64,000 bases of DNA. It comes from Rhizobiales bacterium NRL2 (lineage in GTDB: Bacteria > Pseudomonadota > Alphaproteobacteria > Minwuiales > Minwuiaceae). How positions within the stretch are numbered: the stretch's first letter is position 1; every line of letters begins with the position of its first letter. The DNA lies in assembly GCA_001664005.1 (NCBI GenBank), contig CP016093.1:3773031-3837030 (forward strand), written 5' to 3'. Under the pieces are notes generated by a model, which saw only the letters and a list, made by a program, of their open reading frames with translations, ran no database searches and was not told the DNA's origin. Made by a program: the position numbers and the translations under genes. This document shows positions 34,874 to 42,590 of the stretch, piece by piece.

Positions 34874-36271
34874 ATGGCGATCAGCGTCTTCGACCTGTTC
34901 AAGGTCGGCATCGGCCCGTCGAGTTCCCACACGGTGGGGCCGATCTGGGCCGCGCACCGCTTTCTGCTCGCACTGGACAGCCGCGGGCTGTGCGACCGGG
35001 TCGAACGGGTGCGGGTGGAACTCTATGGTTCGCTGGCCCTGACCGGCCTCGGACACGCGACGGACAAGGCGCTGATGCTGGGGCTGGCGGGCGAGACGCC
35101 GGACGCGGTCGATCCCGACCTGGCCGACGCGGCAGTCGCGCGTATCCGCCGCGAGCGTCGCCTGTCACTGGCCGGCCGGCGGGAGATCGCGTTCGATCCG
35201 CGCCGCGATCTCGATTTCCGCGCCGAGCAGATCCTGCCCGAGCATCCCAACGGCATGATCTTCGTCGCCGAGGACGGGACCGGCGCCGAGCTACACCGTG
35301 AGACCCTGTTCTCCATCGGCGGCGGCTTCGTGCAGGATCTGGCCGAGATGCGCGGCGAGACGCCAATCCTGTCGGGCCACAATGCCGCCGTGCCCCACGA
35401 GTTCGCCAGCGCCGAGGAACTGCTGGCGCGCTGCGACGCTGCCGGCGCCTCCATCTCCCAGGTCATGCTGGAGAACGAACGCGTCCTCCACCCGGAAGGC
35501 GAAATCCGCGCGCGCCTGTTCCGCATCTGGGAAATGATGGAGTGCGCCATCGAGCGCGGCTGCCGGGAGGACGGCATCCTGCCAGGGGGACTGAAGGTAA
35601 AGCGCCGCGCCCGGGCCATCCGCGAAAGCCTGGTGGCGCGGCCGGAAGCCGGCATGCGCGATCCGCTGACGGTGATGGACTGGGTCAATCTCTACGCCCT
35701 GGCGGTGAACGAGGAGAACGCCGCCGGCGGCCGCGTCGTCACGGCGCCGACCAATGGCGCCGCCGGTGTGATCCCGGCGGTGCTCGCCTATTACGTCCGT
35801 TTCGTGCCGGGGGCGACAGACGACGGCGTCGCGCGCTTCATGCTGACGGCGGGGGCCATAGGCGCGCTCTACAAGATGAACGCCTCGATCTCGGCAGCGG
35901 AAGTCGGCTGCCAGGGCGAAGTGGGCGTCGCCTGCTCCATGGCGGCAGGCGCGCTGACCGAGGTGCTGGGCGGCACGCCGCGGCAGGCGGAGAACGCCGC
36001 CGAAATCGGCATGGAACACAATCTGGGCCTGACCTGCGACCCCATCGGCGGGCTGGTCCAGGTGCCCTGCATCGAGCGCAACACGATGGGTGCGGTGAAG
36101 GCGATCAATGCCGCGCGGCTGGCGCTCAAGGGCGACGGCCAGCATTTCGTCAGCCTGGATCAGGTGATCGACACGATGCGGGAGACCGGCCGCGACATGG
36201 CGGCGACGTACAAGGAAACCTCGCGCGGCGGGCTCGCACTGCGCATCCCCGTCGCCGTCACGGAGTGCTAG
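34874..36271 (+). CDS. sdaA: L-serine ammonia-lyase, iron-sulfur dependent, single chain
   Basis: A 465-residue enzyme that converts L-serine to pyruvate and ammonia. It has the N-terminal beta domain start [20 protein letters not shown], and the cluster-binding Cys residues of the C-terminal domain in [15 protein letters not shown] and [28 protein letters not shown] near the end is conserved. The single-chain length matches SdaA/SdaB. It fits with the serine/glycine/one-carbon metabolism encoded elsewhere in the window. It is divergent from the type I secretion genes across a 193-bp gap that must contain both promoters. Confidence 0.92.
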   Translation: MAISVFDLFKVGIGPSSSHTVGPIWAAHRFLLALDSRGLCDRVERVRVELYGSLALTGLGHATDKALMLGLAGETPDAVDPDLADAAVARIRRERRLSLAGRREIAFDPRRDLDFRAEQILPEHPNGMIFVAEDGTGAELHRETLFSIGGGFVQDLAEMRGETPILSGHNAAVPHEFASAEELLARCDAAGASISQVMLENERVLHPEGEIRARLFRIWEMMECAIERGCREDGILPGGLKVKRRARAIRESLVARPEAGMRDPLTVMDWVNLYALAVNEENAAGGRVVTAPTNGAAGVIPAVLAYYVRFVPGATDDGVARFMLTAGAIGALYKMNASISAAEVGCQGEVGVACSMAAGALTEVLGGTPRQAENAAEIGMEHNLGLTCDPIGGLVQVPCIERNTMGAVKAINAARLALKGDGQHFVSLDQVIDTMRETGRDMAATYKETSRGGLALRIPVAVTEC

Positions 36272-36290
36272 GGCGGAAACGCAAGCGCCT

Positions 36291-36367
36291 CGTCATTGCC
36301 CGGTTCATCCGGGCAATCCATCCATCTCGCGGTTCGATGGGCTGCCCGGACAAGCCGGGCAGCGACG
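36291..36367. repeat. 77-bp twin-hairpin palindromic element
   Basis: It is flanked by imperfect inverted ends CGTCATTGCCCGG (36291) and CCGGGCAGCGACG (to 36367). Inside are two hairpins: ATTGCCCGG-ttcat-CCGGGCAAT and GCTGCCCGG-acaag-CCGGGCAGC. It sits between the convergent sdaA and DUF983 genes and could act as a bidirectional transcription barrier. The architecture is that of dispersed intergenic palindromic repeats. Confidence 0.7.
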
Positions 36368-36386
36368 GGAACGGGGTGGCAGCCGG

Positions 36387-36797
36387 TTACGGTTCGACCG
36401 GCTGATCTTCCTCGCCGCCGAAGCCGTGCATGCGGTTGGCCCATTGCAGGCCGATCACCGCACCCTTGAGCCGCGGCAACAGCCAGAGCGACGAGAGCAC
36501 GAGCGACGGTATCCAGACGGCCCAGTGGACCCAGGTCTCCGGATGCCACGCCTGCTCGGTCATCAGCACCAGCGGAATCAGGATATGGCCGACCAGCAGG
36601 ATGGTCAGATAGGGCGGCATGTCGTCGGCCCGGTGATGATGCAGCGCCGCGCCGCAGGACGGGCAATCGTCGCGCACCTTCACATAGGCCCGGTAGAGGC
36701 TGGCCTCACCGCAGCTCGGGCAGCGCTGTCCGAATCCGCGGCGTATCGCCTGCCAGACGGAACGCGGTTCCGGATCTTCGATGGTTTCAATGGTCAT
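36387..36797 (-). CDS. DUF983 family membrane protein with zinc-ribbon motif
   Basis: A protein of ~136 residues. Two CPSCG knuckles (QRCPSCGEASLY and DDCPSCGAAL) form a zinc-ribbon-like head, followed by two hydrophobic helices (YLTILLVGHILIPLVLM and WAVWIPSLVLSSLWLLP) and a short tail. This is the DUF983 layout; members in alphaproteobacteria are often near cytochrome oxidase genes, though not here. The start is uncertain: ATG at 36797 or 36815, neither with a clear ribosome site. Function is unknown. Confidence 0.82.
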   Translation of the reverse strand: MTIETIEDPEPRSVWQAIRRGFGQRCPSCGEASLYRAYVKVRDDCPSCGAALHHHRADDMPPYLTILLVGHILIPLVLMTEQAWHPETWVHWAVWIPSLVLSSLWLLPRLKGAVIGLQWANRMHGFGGEEDQPVEP

Positions 36798-36910
36798 GGC
36801 GCAAATATCGGTCATGAGGCCGGAAAGGGGATGTGGCCGGCGGTCGCAGCGTTGCCGCCCCCCTGTCGCTGAATTACGCTGAGGCAATTGGGGAGAGAGG
36901 AGAAGCGGCC

Positions 36911-37762
36911 ATGGCCCTCGCCAACGACTACCGCCTGATCGAGGTGACGCCCGTCCAGCCCGCCATCGGCGCGGAGATCCGCGGCGTCGACCTTGCCGAC
37001 GGTCTGAGCCCCGACGCCTTCGCCGAGGTCAGGCGCGCCTTCCTGGAGAACCAGGTCCTGTTCTTCAAGCAGCAGTCGCCGATGACGCCTGAACGGCAGA
37101 TCGAGATCGGCCGCATGTTCGGCGAACTGCATGTCCATCCGGCGGCGCCGCACCTGGACGGCCATCCGGAAGTCTTCGTCATCCACGCGCACCGGGATTC
37201 GAAGATCGTCAACGGCGGCGGCTGGCACACCGATGTGAGCTGCGAGGATGAACCGCCGGCGGCGACGATGCTGCAGCTCCATGTCCTGCCGTCCAGCGGG
37301 GGCGACACGCTGTTCTCCAGCATGTACGCGGCATATGAGGCGCTTTCGAAGCCCATGCAGCGCTTCCTGCTGGAGCTGACGGCGACCCACGATTCCGAGC
37401 ATGTCTATCGCGGCCGCTACAAGGACCGTGGCGTCGACGACGCCGAGCGGACCTATCCGTCCGCCGTGCATCCGGTGGTCCGCACCCACCCGGAGACCGG
37501 CCGCAAGGCGCTCTACGTCAATGCCGGGTTCACCACGCATATCAATGAGCTGAGTTCGGCGGAAAGCAAGAACCTGCTGGGGTTCCTGTTCCGCCATGTC
37601 GAGAACCCGCTGTTCCAGGCCCGCCAGCGGTGGGCGGCGAACGACGTGGCGCTGTGGGACAACCGCTGCCTGCAGCACTTCGCGCTGTGGGACTACTGGC
37701 CGGAGGAGCGCAAGGGTCACCGCGTGACCATCAAGGGCGACCGCCCCTTTCTCGTGGCCTGA
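36911..37762 (+). CDS. TauD/TfdA-family Fe(II)/2-oxoglutarate dioxygenase
   Basis: A 283-residue enzyme. The N-terminus PAIGAEIRGVDLADGLS is the family start. Iron ligands are His and Asp in WHTDVSC, and a distal His in NRCLQHFALWDYWPEERKGHRVTI, whose Arg binds 2-oxoglutarate. The family includes taurine, 2,4-D and alkylsulfatase-type dioxygenases, and substrate cannot be told from motifs. The ATG at 36911 follows GGGGAGAGAGGAG. The gene is divergent from the DUF983 gene and converges with the glutamine synthetase-like gene 9 bp away. Confidence 0.88.
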   Translation: MALANDYRLIEVTPVQPAIGAEIRGVDLADGLSPDAFAEVRRAFLENQVLFFKQQSPMTPERQIEIGRMFGELHVHPAAPHLDGHPEVFVIHAHRDSKIVNGGGWHTDVSCEDEPPAATMLQLHVLPSSGGDTLFSSMYAAYEALSKPMQRFLLELTATHDSEHVYRGRYKDRGVDDAERTYPSAVHPVVRTHPETGRKALYVNAGFTTHINELSSAESKNLLGFLFRHVENPLFQARQRWAANDVALWDNRCLQHFALWDYWPEERKGHRVTIKGDRPFLVA

Positions 37763-37771
37763 GCCGGGCGT

Positions 37772-39139
37772 TCAGGCCCGCTCGAAGCCGCGCCTGACCT
37801 CGTAGTCGGTGACCTTGCGGTCGAAATCTTCCTGTTCCCAGCGCGCGGCGCGGACATAGTGGTCGACGACCGTGTCACCGAAGGCGTGGCGCAGCATCTG
37901 CGAACGGCTGAGGCGCCGCTCCGCCTCGCGCAGCGTCCCCGGCACCCGACGCGCACGGCGCGCCTGGTAGGCGTTGCCGCGCAGGGCCGGCTCCAGCTCG
38001 AGTTCCTGCTCCAGCCCGGCGATGCCGGCGGCGATCAGGGCCGCGAGCGCCAGATAGGGATTGAGGTCGGCGCCGCCGATGCGGCATTCGACACGGATGC
38101 CGGAGCCGCCCGGCGCGACGACCCGGTAACCGGCGGTCCGGTTGTCGACCGACCAGACCGCGCGCGTCGGCGCGAACAGGTCCTCGGTGAAGCGCTTGTA
38201 GGAATTGACGTAGGGCGCGAGGAACCAGGTGATCTCCGCGGAATGGGCGAGCAGGCCCGCGAGCCAGGAGCGCATCACGCCCGACATGCCATGCTCGGCG
38301 TCCGCATCGAGAAAGACCGGCCGGCCGTCCAGGGTCTGGAGCGACTGGTGGATGTGGCTGGAGGAACCGGCGTGGTCATGGCTCCACTTGGCCATGAAGG
38401 TCACAGCCCGGCCCTGCGCCCAGGCGATTTCCTTGACCGCATTCTTGGTGACGACATGGTTGTCTGCGCAGGTCAGGGCGTCGGCGTAGCGGACGTTGAT
38501 TTCCTCCTGACCCGCCTCCGCCTCGCCTTTGGAGCATTCGACGGGCACGCCCGCGCCGTAGAGGCCATTGCGCACCGCGCGCATCACCTCTTCTTCCTTG
38601 GTGGTCTGGAAGACGTGATAATCCTCGTTGTAGGCGCTGATCGGCGTCATGCCGCGCCAGTCGAGATCCCGCATGTCGTCCAGGCTCTCGCGGAAGAGAA
38701 AGAACTCCAGTTCCGTCGCCGCCATGGCCCGGTAGCCCATGGCCTCCAGCCGGGCGAGCTGGCGCTGCAGTACCGCGCGCGGGCTGTGCGGCACCGCCGC
38801 CTTGCCGTGATGATCCAGCACGTCGCAGAGCACAAGCGCCGTCCCCGGCAGCCAGGGGATGCGGCGCAGTGTCGCCAGGTCGGGCCGCATGACATAGTCG
38901 CCATAGCCCCCGGCCCAACTGGTCGCGGCGTAGCCCTGAACGGTCTGCATCTCCATGTCTGTCGCCAGCAGGTAGTTGCAGCTGTGGGTTTCCGCCCAGG
39001 CCTCGTCGACGAAATGCTGCGCGTGGAAGCGCTTGCCGACCAGCCGGCCCTGCATGTCGGTCTGGGCGGCGACGACCGTGTCGATCTCGCCGGTTTCCAC
39101 CAGCCCCCGGAGCTGCTCGAAGTCCAGATTGCCCGCCAT
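37772..39139 (-). CDS. Glutamine synthetase family ligase (PuuA/GlnT-like)
   Basis: A 455-residue protein of the glutamine synthetase fold. Visible are the ATELEFFLF metal-binding Glu motif, SKGEAEAGQEEINVRYADAL with further Glu ligands, the ATP site FMAKWSHDHAGSSSHIHQSL, NSYKRFTEDLFAPTRAVWSVDNRTAGYR, and VECRIGGADLNPYLALAA. The proteobacterial adenylylation loop around a C-terminal Tyr is not obvious. These features fit gamma-glutamyl-amine ligases (polyamine, ethanolamine or methylamine acceptors) more than the central GlnA. The acceptor is not known. GAGGGG precedes the ATG. Confidence 0.87.
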   Translation of the reverse strand: MAGNLDFEQLRGLVETGEIDTVVAAQTDMQGRLVGKRFHAQHFVDEAWAETHSCNYLLATDMEMQTVQGYAATSWAGGYGDYVMRPDLATLRRIPWLPGTALVLCDVLDHHGKAAVPHSPRAVLQRQLARLEAMGYRAMAATELEFFLFRESLDDMRDLDWRGMTPISAYNEDYHVFQTTKEEEVMRAVRNGLYGAGVPVECSKGEAEAGQEEINVRYADALTCADNHVVTKNAVKEIAWAQGRAVTFMAKWSHDHAGSSSHIHQSLQTLDGRPVFLDADAEHGMSGVMRSWLAGLLAHSAEITWFLAPYVNSYKRFTEDLFAPTRAVWSVDNRTAGYRVVAPGGSGIRVECRIGGADLNPYLALAALIAAGIAGLEQELELEPALRGNAYQARRARRVPGTLREAERRLSRSQMLRHAFGDTVVDHYVRAARWEQEDFDRKVTDYEVRRGFERA

Positions 39140-39217
39140 CGGCCCGTTCCCCTCGCTGCGCCTGACCCGACCAGCCTAGATCAATCCCCGGGGAGATTGA
39201 ATCGCCACCGCTGTTTC

Positions 39218-39310
39218 CGTGTCATGCCCGCCCCCGTGCGGGCATCCGGTCAGGCTGTCGACTTGCGGCGAAGCCGCTCCGGACCCCCGCACAGAGGCGG
39301 GGGTGACACG
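39218..39310. repeat. 93-bp multi-hairpin palindromic element
   Basis: It has perfect 7-bp terminal inverted ends, CGTGTCA and TGACACG. Within it are the hairpin ATGCCCGC-cccgt(g)-GCGGGCAT (39224-39245), a small GCGGC-gaa-GCCGC hairpin and a CCCCCGC/GCGGGGG hairpin near the right end. It lies in the 248-bp gap between the AhpD-like and glutamine synthetase-like genes. No transposase gene is present. It resembles dispersed non-autonomous intergenic repeats. Confidence 0.65.
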
Positions 39311-39387
39311 CTGAGTGGGCGGCGGTTCAGTAAACGGTGGAATGACCCGGCCGGGTTTCGGCGCGGGGCGGAAACCTTCCGCGGGCC

Positions 39388-39966
39388 TCAGCCCATGTTG
39401 CGGCCCATGGTGTAGAATTCGTCGTTCGGCCGCATGGAACTGAAATTGGCGATGCGGTTCGACATGGCGAAGAAGGCCGCGATGGCGCCGATGTCCCAGA
39501 TGTCGTCGTCGTCGAAGCCGTGTTCGCGCAGCGGCTCGAAGTCCGCGTCCCCGATCGCCCGCGAATCCAGCGCCACCTTCATGGCGAAGTCGAGCATCGC
39601 CCGCTGGCGCGGCGTGATGTCGGCCTTGCGGTAGTTGATCGCCACCTGGTCGGCGATCAACGGATTTTTCGCCCGGATGCGCAGGATCGCGCCATGGGCG
39701 ACGACGCAGTACTGGCAGCCATTGGCCCCCGAGGTGGCGACGACGATCATCTCCCGGTCGGCCTTGGTGAGGCCGCCTTCCCGCTCCATCAACGCGTCGT
39801 GCATCGCGAAGAATGCGCGCAATTCCTCCGGCCGGTGCGCCATGCCGAGGAAGACGTTCGGCACGAAGCCCGACTTTTCCTGCACCTTCAGGATCATCTC
39901 GCGTATGTCTTCAGGCAGGTTGGCCAGCTGCGGCACCGGGAACCGGCTGATGCTCTTTTCACTCAT
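39388..39966 (-). CDS. AhpD/carboxymuconolactone decarboxylase-like peroxidase-related protein
   Basis: A 192-residue, all-helical protein. The redox motif GCQYCVVAHGAIL (CxxCxxxH) is the AhpD-type catalytic site, preceded by LTKADREMIVVATSGAN. The N-terminal FVPNVFLGMAHRPEELRAFF fits the peroxidase-related branch. It probably reduces peroxides or acts in thiol-based defence in the cytoplasm. The ATG at 39966 follows GGGGAG. It is divergent from the GST gene over a 114-bp gap. Confidence 0.85.
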   Translation of the reverse strand: MSEKSISRFPVPQLANLPEDIREMILKVQEKSGFVPNVFLGMAHRPEELRAFFAMHDALMEREGGLTKADREMIVVATSGANGCQYCVVAHGAILRIRAKNPLIADQVAINYRKADITPRQRAMLDFAMKVALDSRAIGDADFEPLREHGFDDDDIWDIGAIAAFFAMSNRIANFSSMRPNDEFYTMGRNMG

Positions 39967-40080
39967 TTTCGGCTCTCCCCTGTTCAATCCGTCCATGACA
40001 GCTATCGTAGCGGCCAATTCGCCCCGGACCGTTCGGTCCGCACGGGGCTTCGCAAGTTACTGGCATTTCCGGGAGGACAC

Positions 40081-40677
40081 ATGAAGCTGTTTCATACGCA
40101 GAACTCACCCTATGCGCGCCGCGCGCGCCTCGTTGCCCGCGCCTGCCGCCTGGACATCGAGGAAGTCGACATGTCGCCACTCGCCGAACGCGCCGGCGAA
40201 TTGCTGGAGAACGGCCCCGGCGGCAAGGTGCCGGGGCTGCTGACCGACACCGGCGTCTTCATCTGCGAGACGCTGCTGATCACCCGTTACCTGAACGACG
40301 CGGCCGGCGGCAAGCTGACGCCGCGCGATGCGCAGGCGGCGGAGAAGGTCATGGAGCTGGAAGGGATCGGCTCGCTGCTGATGGATTCGCTTTTCCAGCG
40401 CTCCCACGAGAAGCGCCGCGAGGCGGGTGAGAAGTCCCAGGCCGTGATCGACAAGGAAGCCGAACGCGCCGCCCGCTGCTACGATGCGCTGAGCCAGCGG
40501 CTGACCCATCAGCCGACGGTGCTGAACCTCGGCACCATCGCCGCGATCTCCGCATTGGGCTACGCCGAATGGCGCCACGCCGACGACAACTGGCGCGAAG
40601 GCCGCCCCGGTCTCGCCGCCTGGTTCAACGAGATGATGGTCAATCCGGCCGTTACCGAGACCGCGCCGAAGTTCTGA
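40081..40677 (+). CDS. Glutathione S-transferase family protein
   Basis: A 198-residue GST. The thioredoxin-like start MKLFHTQNSPYARRARLVARA is followed by GGKVPGLLTDTGVFICETLLITRYL (cis-Pro and E-T glutathione contacts), then an all-helical C-terminal domain. The ATG at 40081 follows GGGAGG. It is about the length of bacterial single-copy GSTs. It stands alone, divergent from the AhpD-like gene, which suggests a role in stress or detoxification, though the substrate is unknown. Confidence 0.85.
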   Translation: MKLFHTQNSPYARRARLVARACRLDIEEVDMSPLAERAGELLENGPGGKVPGLLTDTGVFICETLLITRYLNDAAGGKLTPRDAQAAEKVMELEGIGSLLMDSLFQRSHEKRREAGEKSQAVIDKEAERAARCYDALSQRLTHQPTVLNLGTIAAISALGYAEWRHADDNWREGRPGLAAWFNEMMVNPAVTETAPKF

Positions 40678-40705
40678 ACAATCAAATTGGGTCCGCGGGC
40701 CTGAC

Positions 40706-40748
40706 CCGAGGACCTGTGAACCGGAAGCGCTTCGGCACAGGCCCTCGG
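40706..40748. terminator. Large hairpin between convergent genes, possible bidirectional terminator
   Basis: CCGAGGACCTGTG (40706-40718) pairs with CACAGGCCCTCGG (40736-40748) with one mismatch, and the 17-base loop can itself fold (CCGGA...TTCGG). It lies between the 3' ends of the GST gene and the formate-tetrahydrofolate ligase gene. No T-tract is seen on either side, so termination is inferred from position only. Confidence 0.4.
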
Positions 40749-40823
40749 ATCGGGTTCGATGGCCGCAATCTCGGGTGCGTCGGCGCGCGGGCCGGCCCCG
40801 CCATCACCCGCGCGCCGACCTGC

Positions 40824-42500
40824 CTAGAACAGCCCTTCGATCTCGCCGGCGTCGTTGAGCATGATCTGCTCGGCCGCCGGTTCCCGAGGCAGGCCGGGCA
40901 TCGTCATGATCTCGCCGCAGATCACCACGATGAAACCGGCGCCGGCCGATAGCCTGACCTCCCGGACCGGCACGGAATGGCCGTCGGGCGCCCCGCGCAG
41001 GTTCGGGTCGGTCGAGAAGCTGTACTGGGTCTTGGCCATGCAGATCGGCAGGTCGCCGAAGCCCTCGGCCTCCCACTTGCGCAGCTGGTCGCGGACCTTC
41101 TTGTCGGCCAGCACCTCGTCGGCGCGGTAGATGCGCTTGGCGATGGTCTCGATCTTCTGGAACAGCGGCATGTCGTCGGGATAGAGCGGGCTGAACTGCG
41201 CCATGCCGCTGTCGGCGATCTCGGCCACGCGCTCGGCCAGTTCCGTGATTCCTGCCGAACCCTGAGCCCAGTGGCGGCAGACGATAGCCTCGGAGCCCAT
41301 CCATTCGACATAGTCCTTCACCGCCTGGATCTCGGCCTCGGTGTCGGTGACGAAGTGGTTGATCGCGACCACGGCCGGCACGCCGAAGGACTTCACGTTC
41401 TCGATGTGGCGGCCCAGATTGGCGCAGCCCTTCTCGACCGCCTCGACGTTCTCCCGGCCCAGGTCGTCCTTGCCGACGCCGCCGTTCATCTTCATCGCAC
41501 GCACTGTGGCGACGATGACCACGGCGTCAGGCGACAGACCGGCCTTGCGGCACTTGATGTCGAAGAACTTCTCGGCGCCCAGGTCCGCGCCGAAACCGGC
41601 CTCGGTGACGACGTAATCAGCCAGCTTCAGCGCCGTGCGGGTGGCGGCGACGGAGTTGCAGCCATGGGCGATGTTGGCGAACGGCCCGCCGTGGACGAAG
41701 GCGGGATTGTTCTCCAGCGTCTGCACCAGGTTCGGCTGCATGGCGTCCTTCAGCAGCACCGTCATGGCGCCGTCGGCCTTCAGGTCGCGGCAATAGATCG
41801 GCTTCCGGTCGCGGGTGTAGGCGACGATGATGCCGCCCAGCCGCGCCTGCAGATCCTCCAGGTCGTTGGCCAGGCAGAGGATCGCCATGACCTCGGAGGC
41901 CACGGTGATGTCGAAGCCGCTCTCGCGCGGATAGCCGTTGCCGACGCCGCCCAGCGAATGCACCACCTGGCGGAGCGCGCGGTCGTTCATGTCCAGCACA
42001 CGCCGCCAGGCGACGCGGCGGGCGTCGATGCCCAGCTTGTTGCCCCAGTGGATGTGGTTGTCGATCATCGCCGCCAGCAGGTTGTGCGCGGCGGTGATGG
42101 CGTGGAAGTCGCCGGTGAAGTGGAGGTTGATGTCCTCCATCGGGATCACCTGGGCATAGCCGCCGCCGGCGGCGCCGCCCTTCATGCCGAAGCACGGACC
42201 GAGCGAGGCCTCGCGGATGCAGATCGCCGCCTTGCGGCCGATGGCGTTGAGGCCGTCGCCGAGGCCCACGGTGGTCGTGGTCTTGCCCTCGCCCGCCGGG
42301 GTCGGGTTGACCGCAGTGACCAGGATCAGCTTGCCGTCCTCGCGGTCCTTCTGGGCGTTGATGAAGTCCTGGCTGATCTTCGCCTTGTCATGGCCGAAGG
42401 GCAGCAGCGCCTCGGATGGAATGCCGAGCCGCGCGCCGACTTCCTGGATGGGCTGTTTCGTCGCCGCGCGGGCGATCTCGATGTCGCTCTTGTGGGCCAT
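40824..42500 (-). CDS. fhs: Formate-tetrahydrofolate ligase
   Basis: A 558-residue cytoplasmic enzyme that makes 10-formyl-tetrahydrofolate from formate, ATP and tetrahydrofolate (or the reverse). The P-loop [39 protein letters not shown] and the C-terminal [19 protein letters not shown] are family hallmarks. The length matches bacterial Fhs. AGGAG precedes the ATG. It lies 90 bp downstream of the formate dehydrogenase alpha gene on the same strand. Its placement links the formate and folate sides of the one-carbon genes here. Confidence 0.95.
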   Translation of the reverse strand: MAHKSDIEIARAATKQPIQEVGARLGIPSEALLPFGHDKAKISQDFINAQKDREDGKLILVTAVNPTPAGEGKTTTTVGLGDGLNAIGRKAAICIREASLGPCFGMKGGAAGGGYAQVIPMEDINLHFTGDFHAITAAHNLLAAMIDNHIHWGNKLGIDARRVAWRRVLDMNDRALRQVVHSLGGVGNGYPRESGFDITVASEVMAILCLANDLEDLQARLGGIIVAYTRDRKPIYCRDLKADGAMTVLLKDAMQPNLVQTLENNPAFVHGGPFANIAHGCNSVAATRTALKLADYVVTEAGFGADLGAEKFFDIKCRKAGLSPDAVVIVATVRAMKMNGGVGKDDLGRENVEAVEKGCANLGRHIENVKSFGVPAVVAINHFVTDTEAEIQAVKDYVEWMGSEAIVCRHWAQGSAGITELAERVAEIADSGMAQFSPLYPDDMPLFQKIETIAKRIYRADEVLADKKVRDQLRKWEAEGFGDLPICMAKTQYSFSTDPNLRGAPDGHSVPVREVRLSAGAGFIVVICGEIMTMPGLPREPAAEQIMLNDAGEIEGLF

Positions 42501-42590
42501 GGCTCGCTGCTCCTGCTGGCGCCTGGTCGCCGCCCGCCCCGCCGGGTCGGCGTCACGGAACCTCGACTAAAGGATGTATGAAGGCGCGGC

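Noticed and set aside
36812-37720. A 302-codon minus-strand frame opposite the TauD-like gene
   Set aside because: It is antisense to the iron-binding HTD and distal His motifs and has no domain pattern.
40678-40823. A possible small RNA or tRNA-like structure in the gap before fhs
   Set aside because: Only one long imperfect hairpin is seen. There is no cloverleaf, anticodon arm or CCA end.
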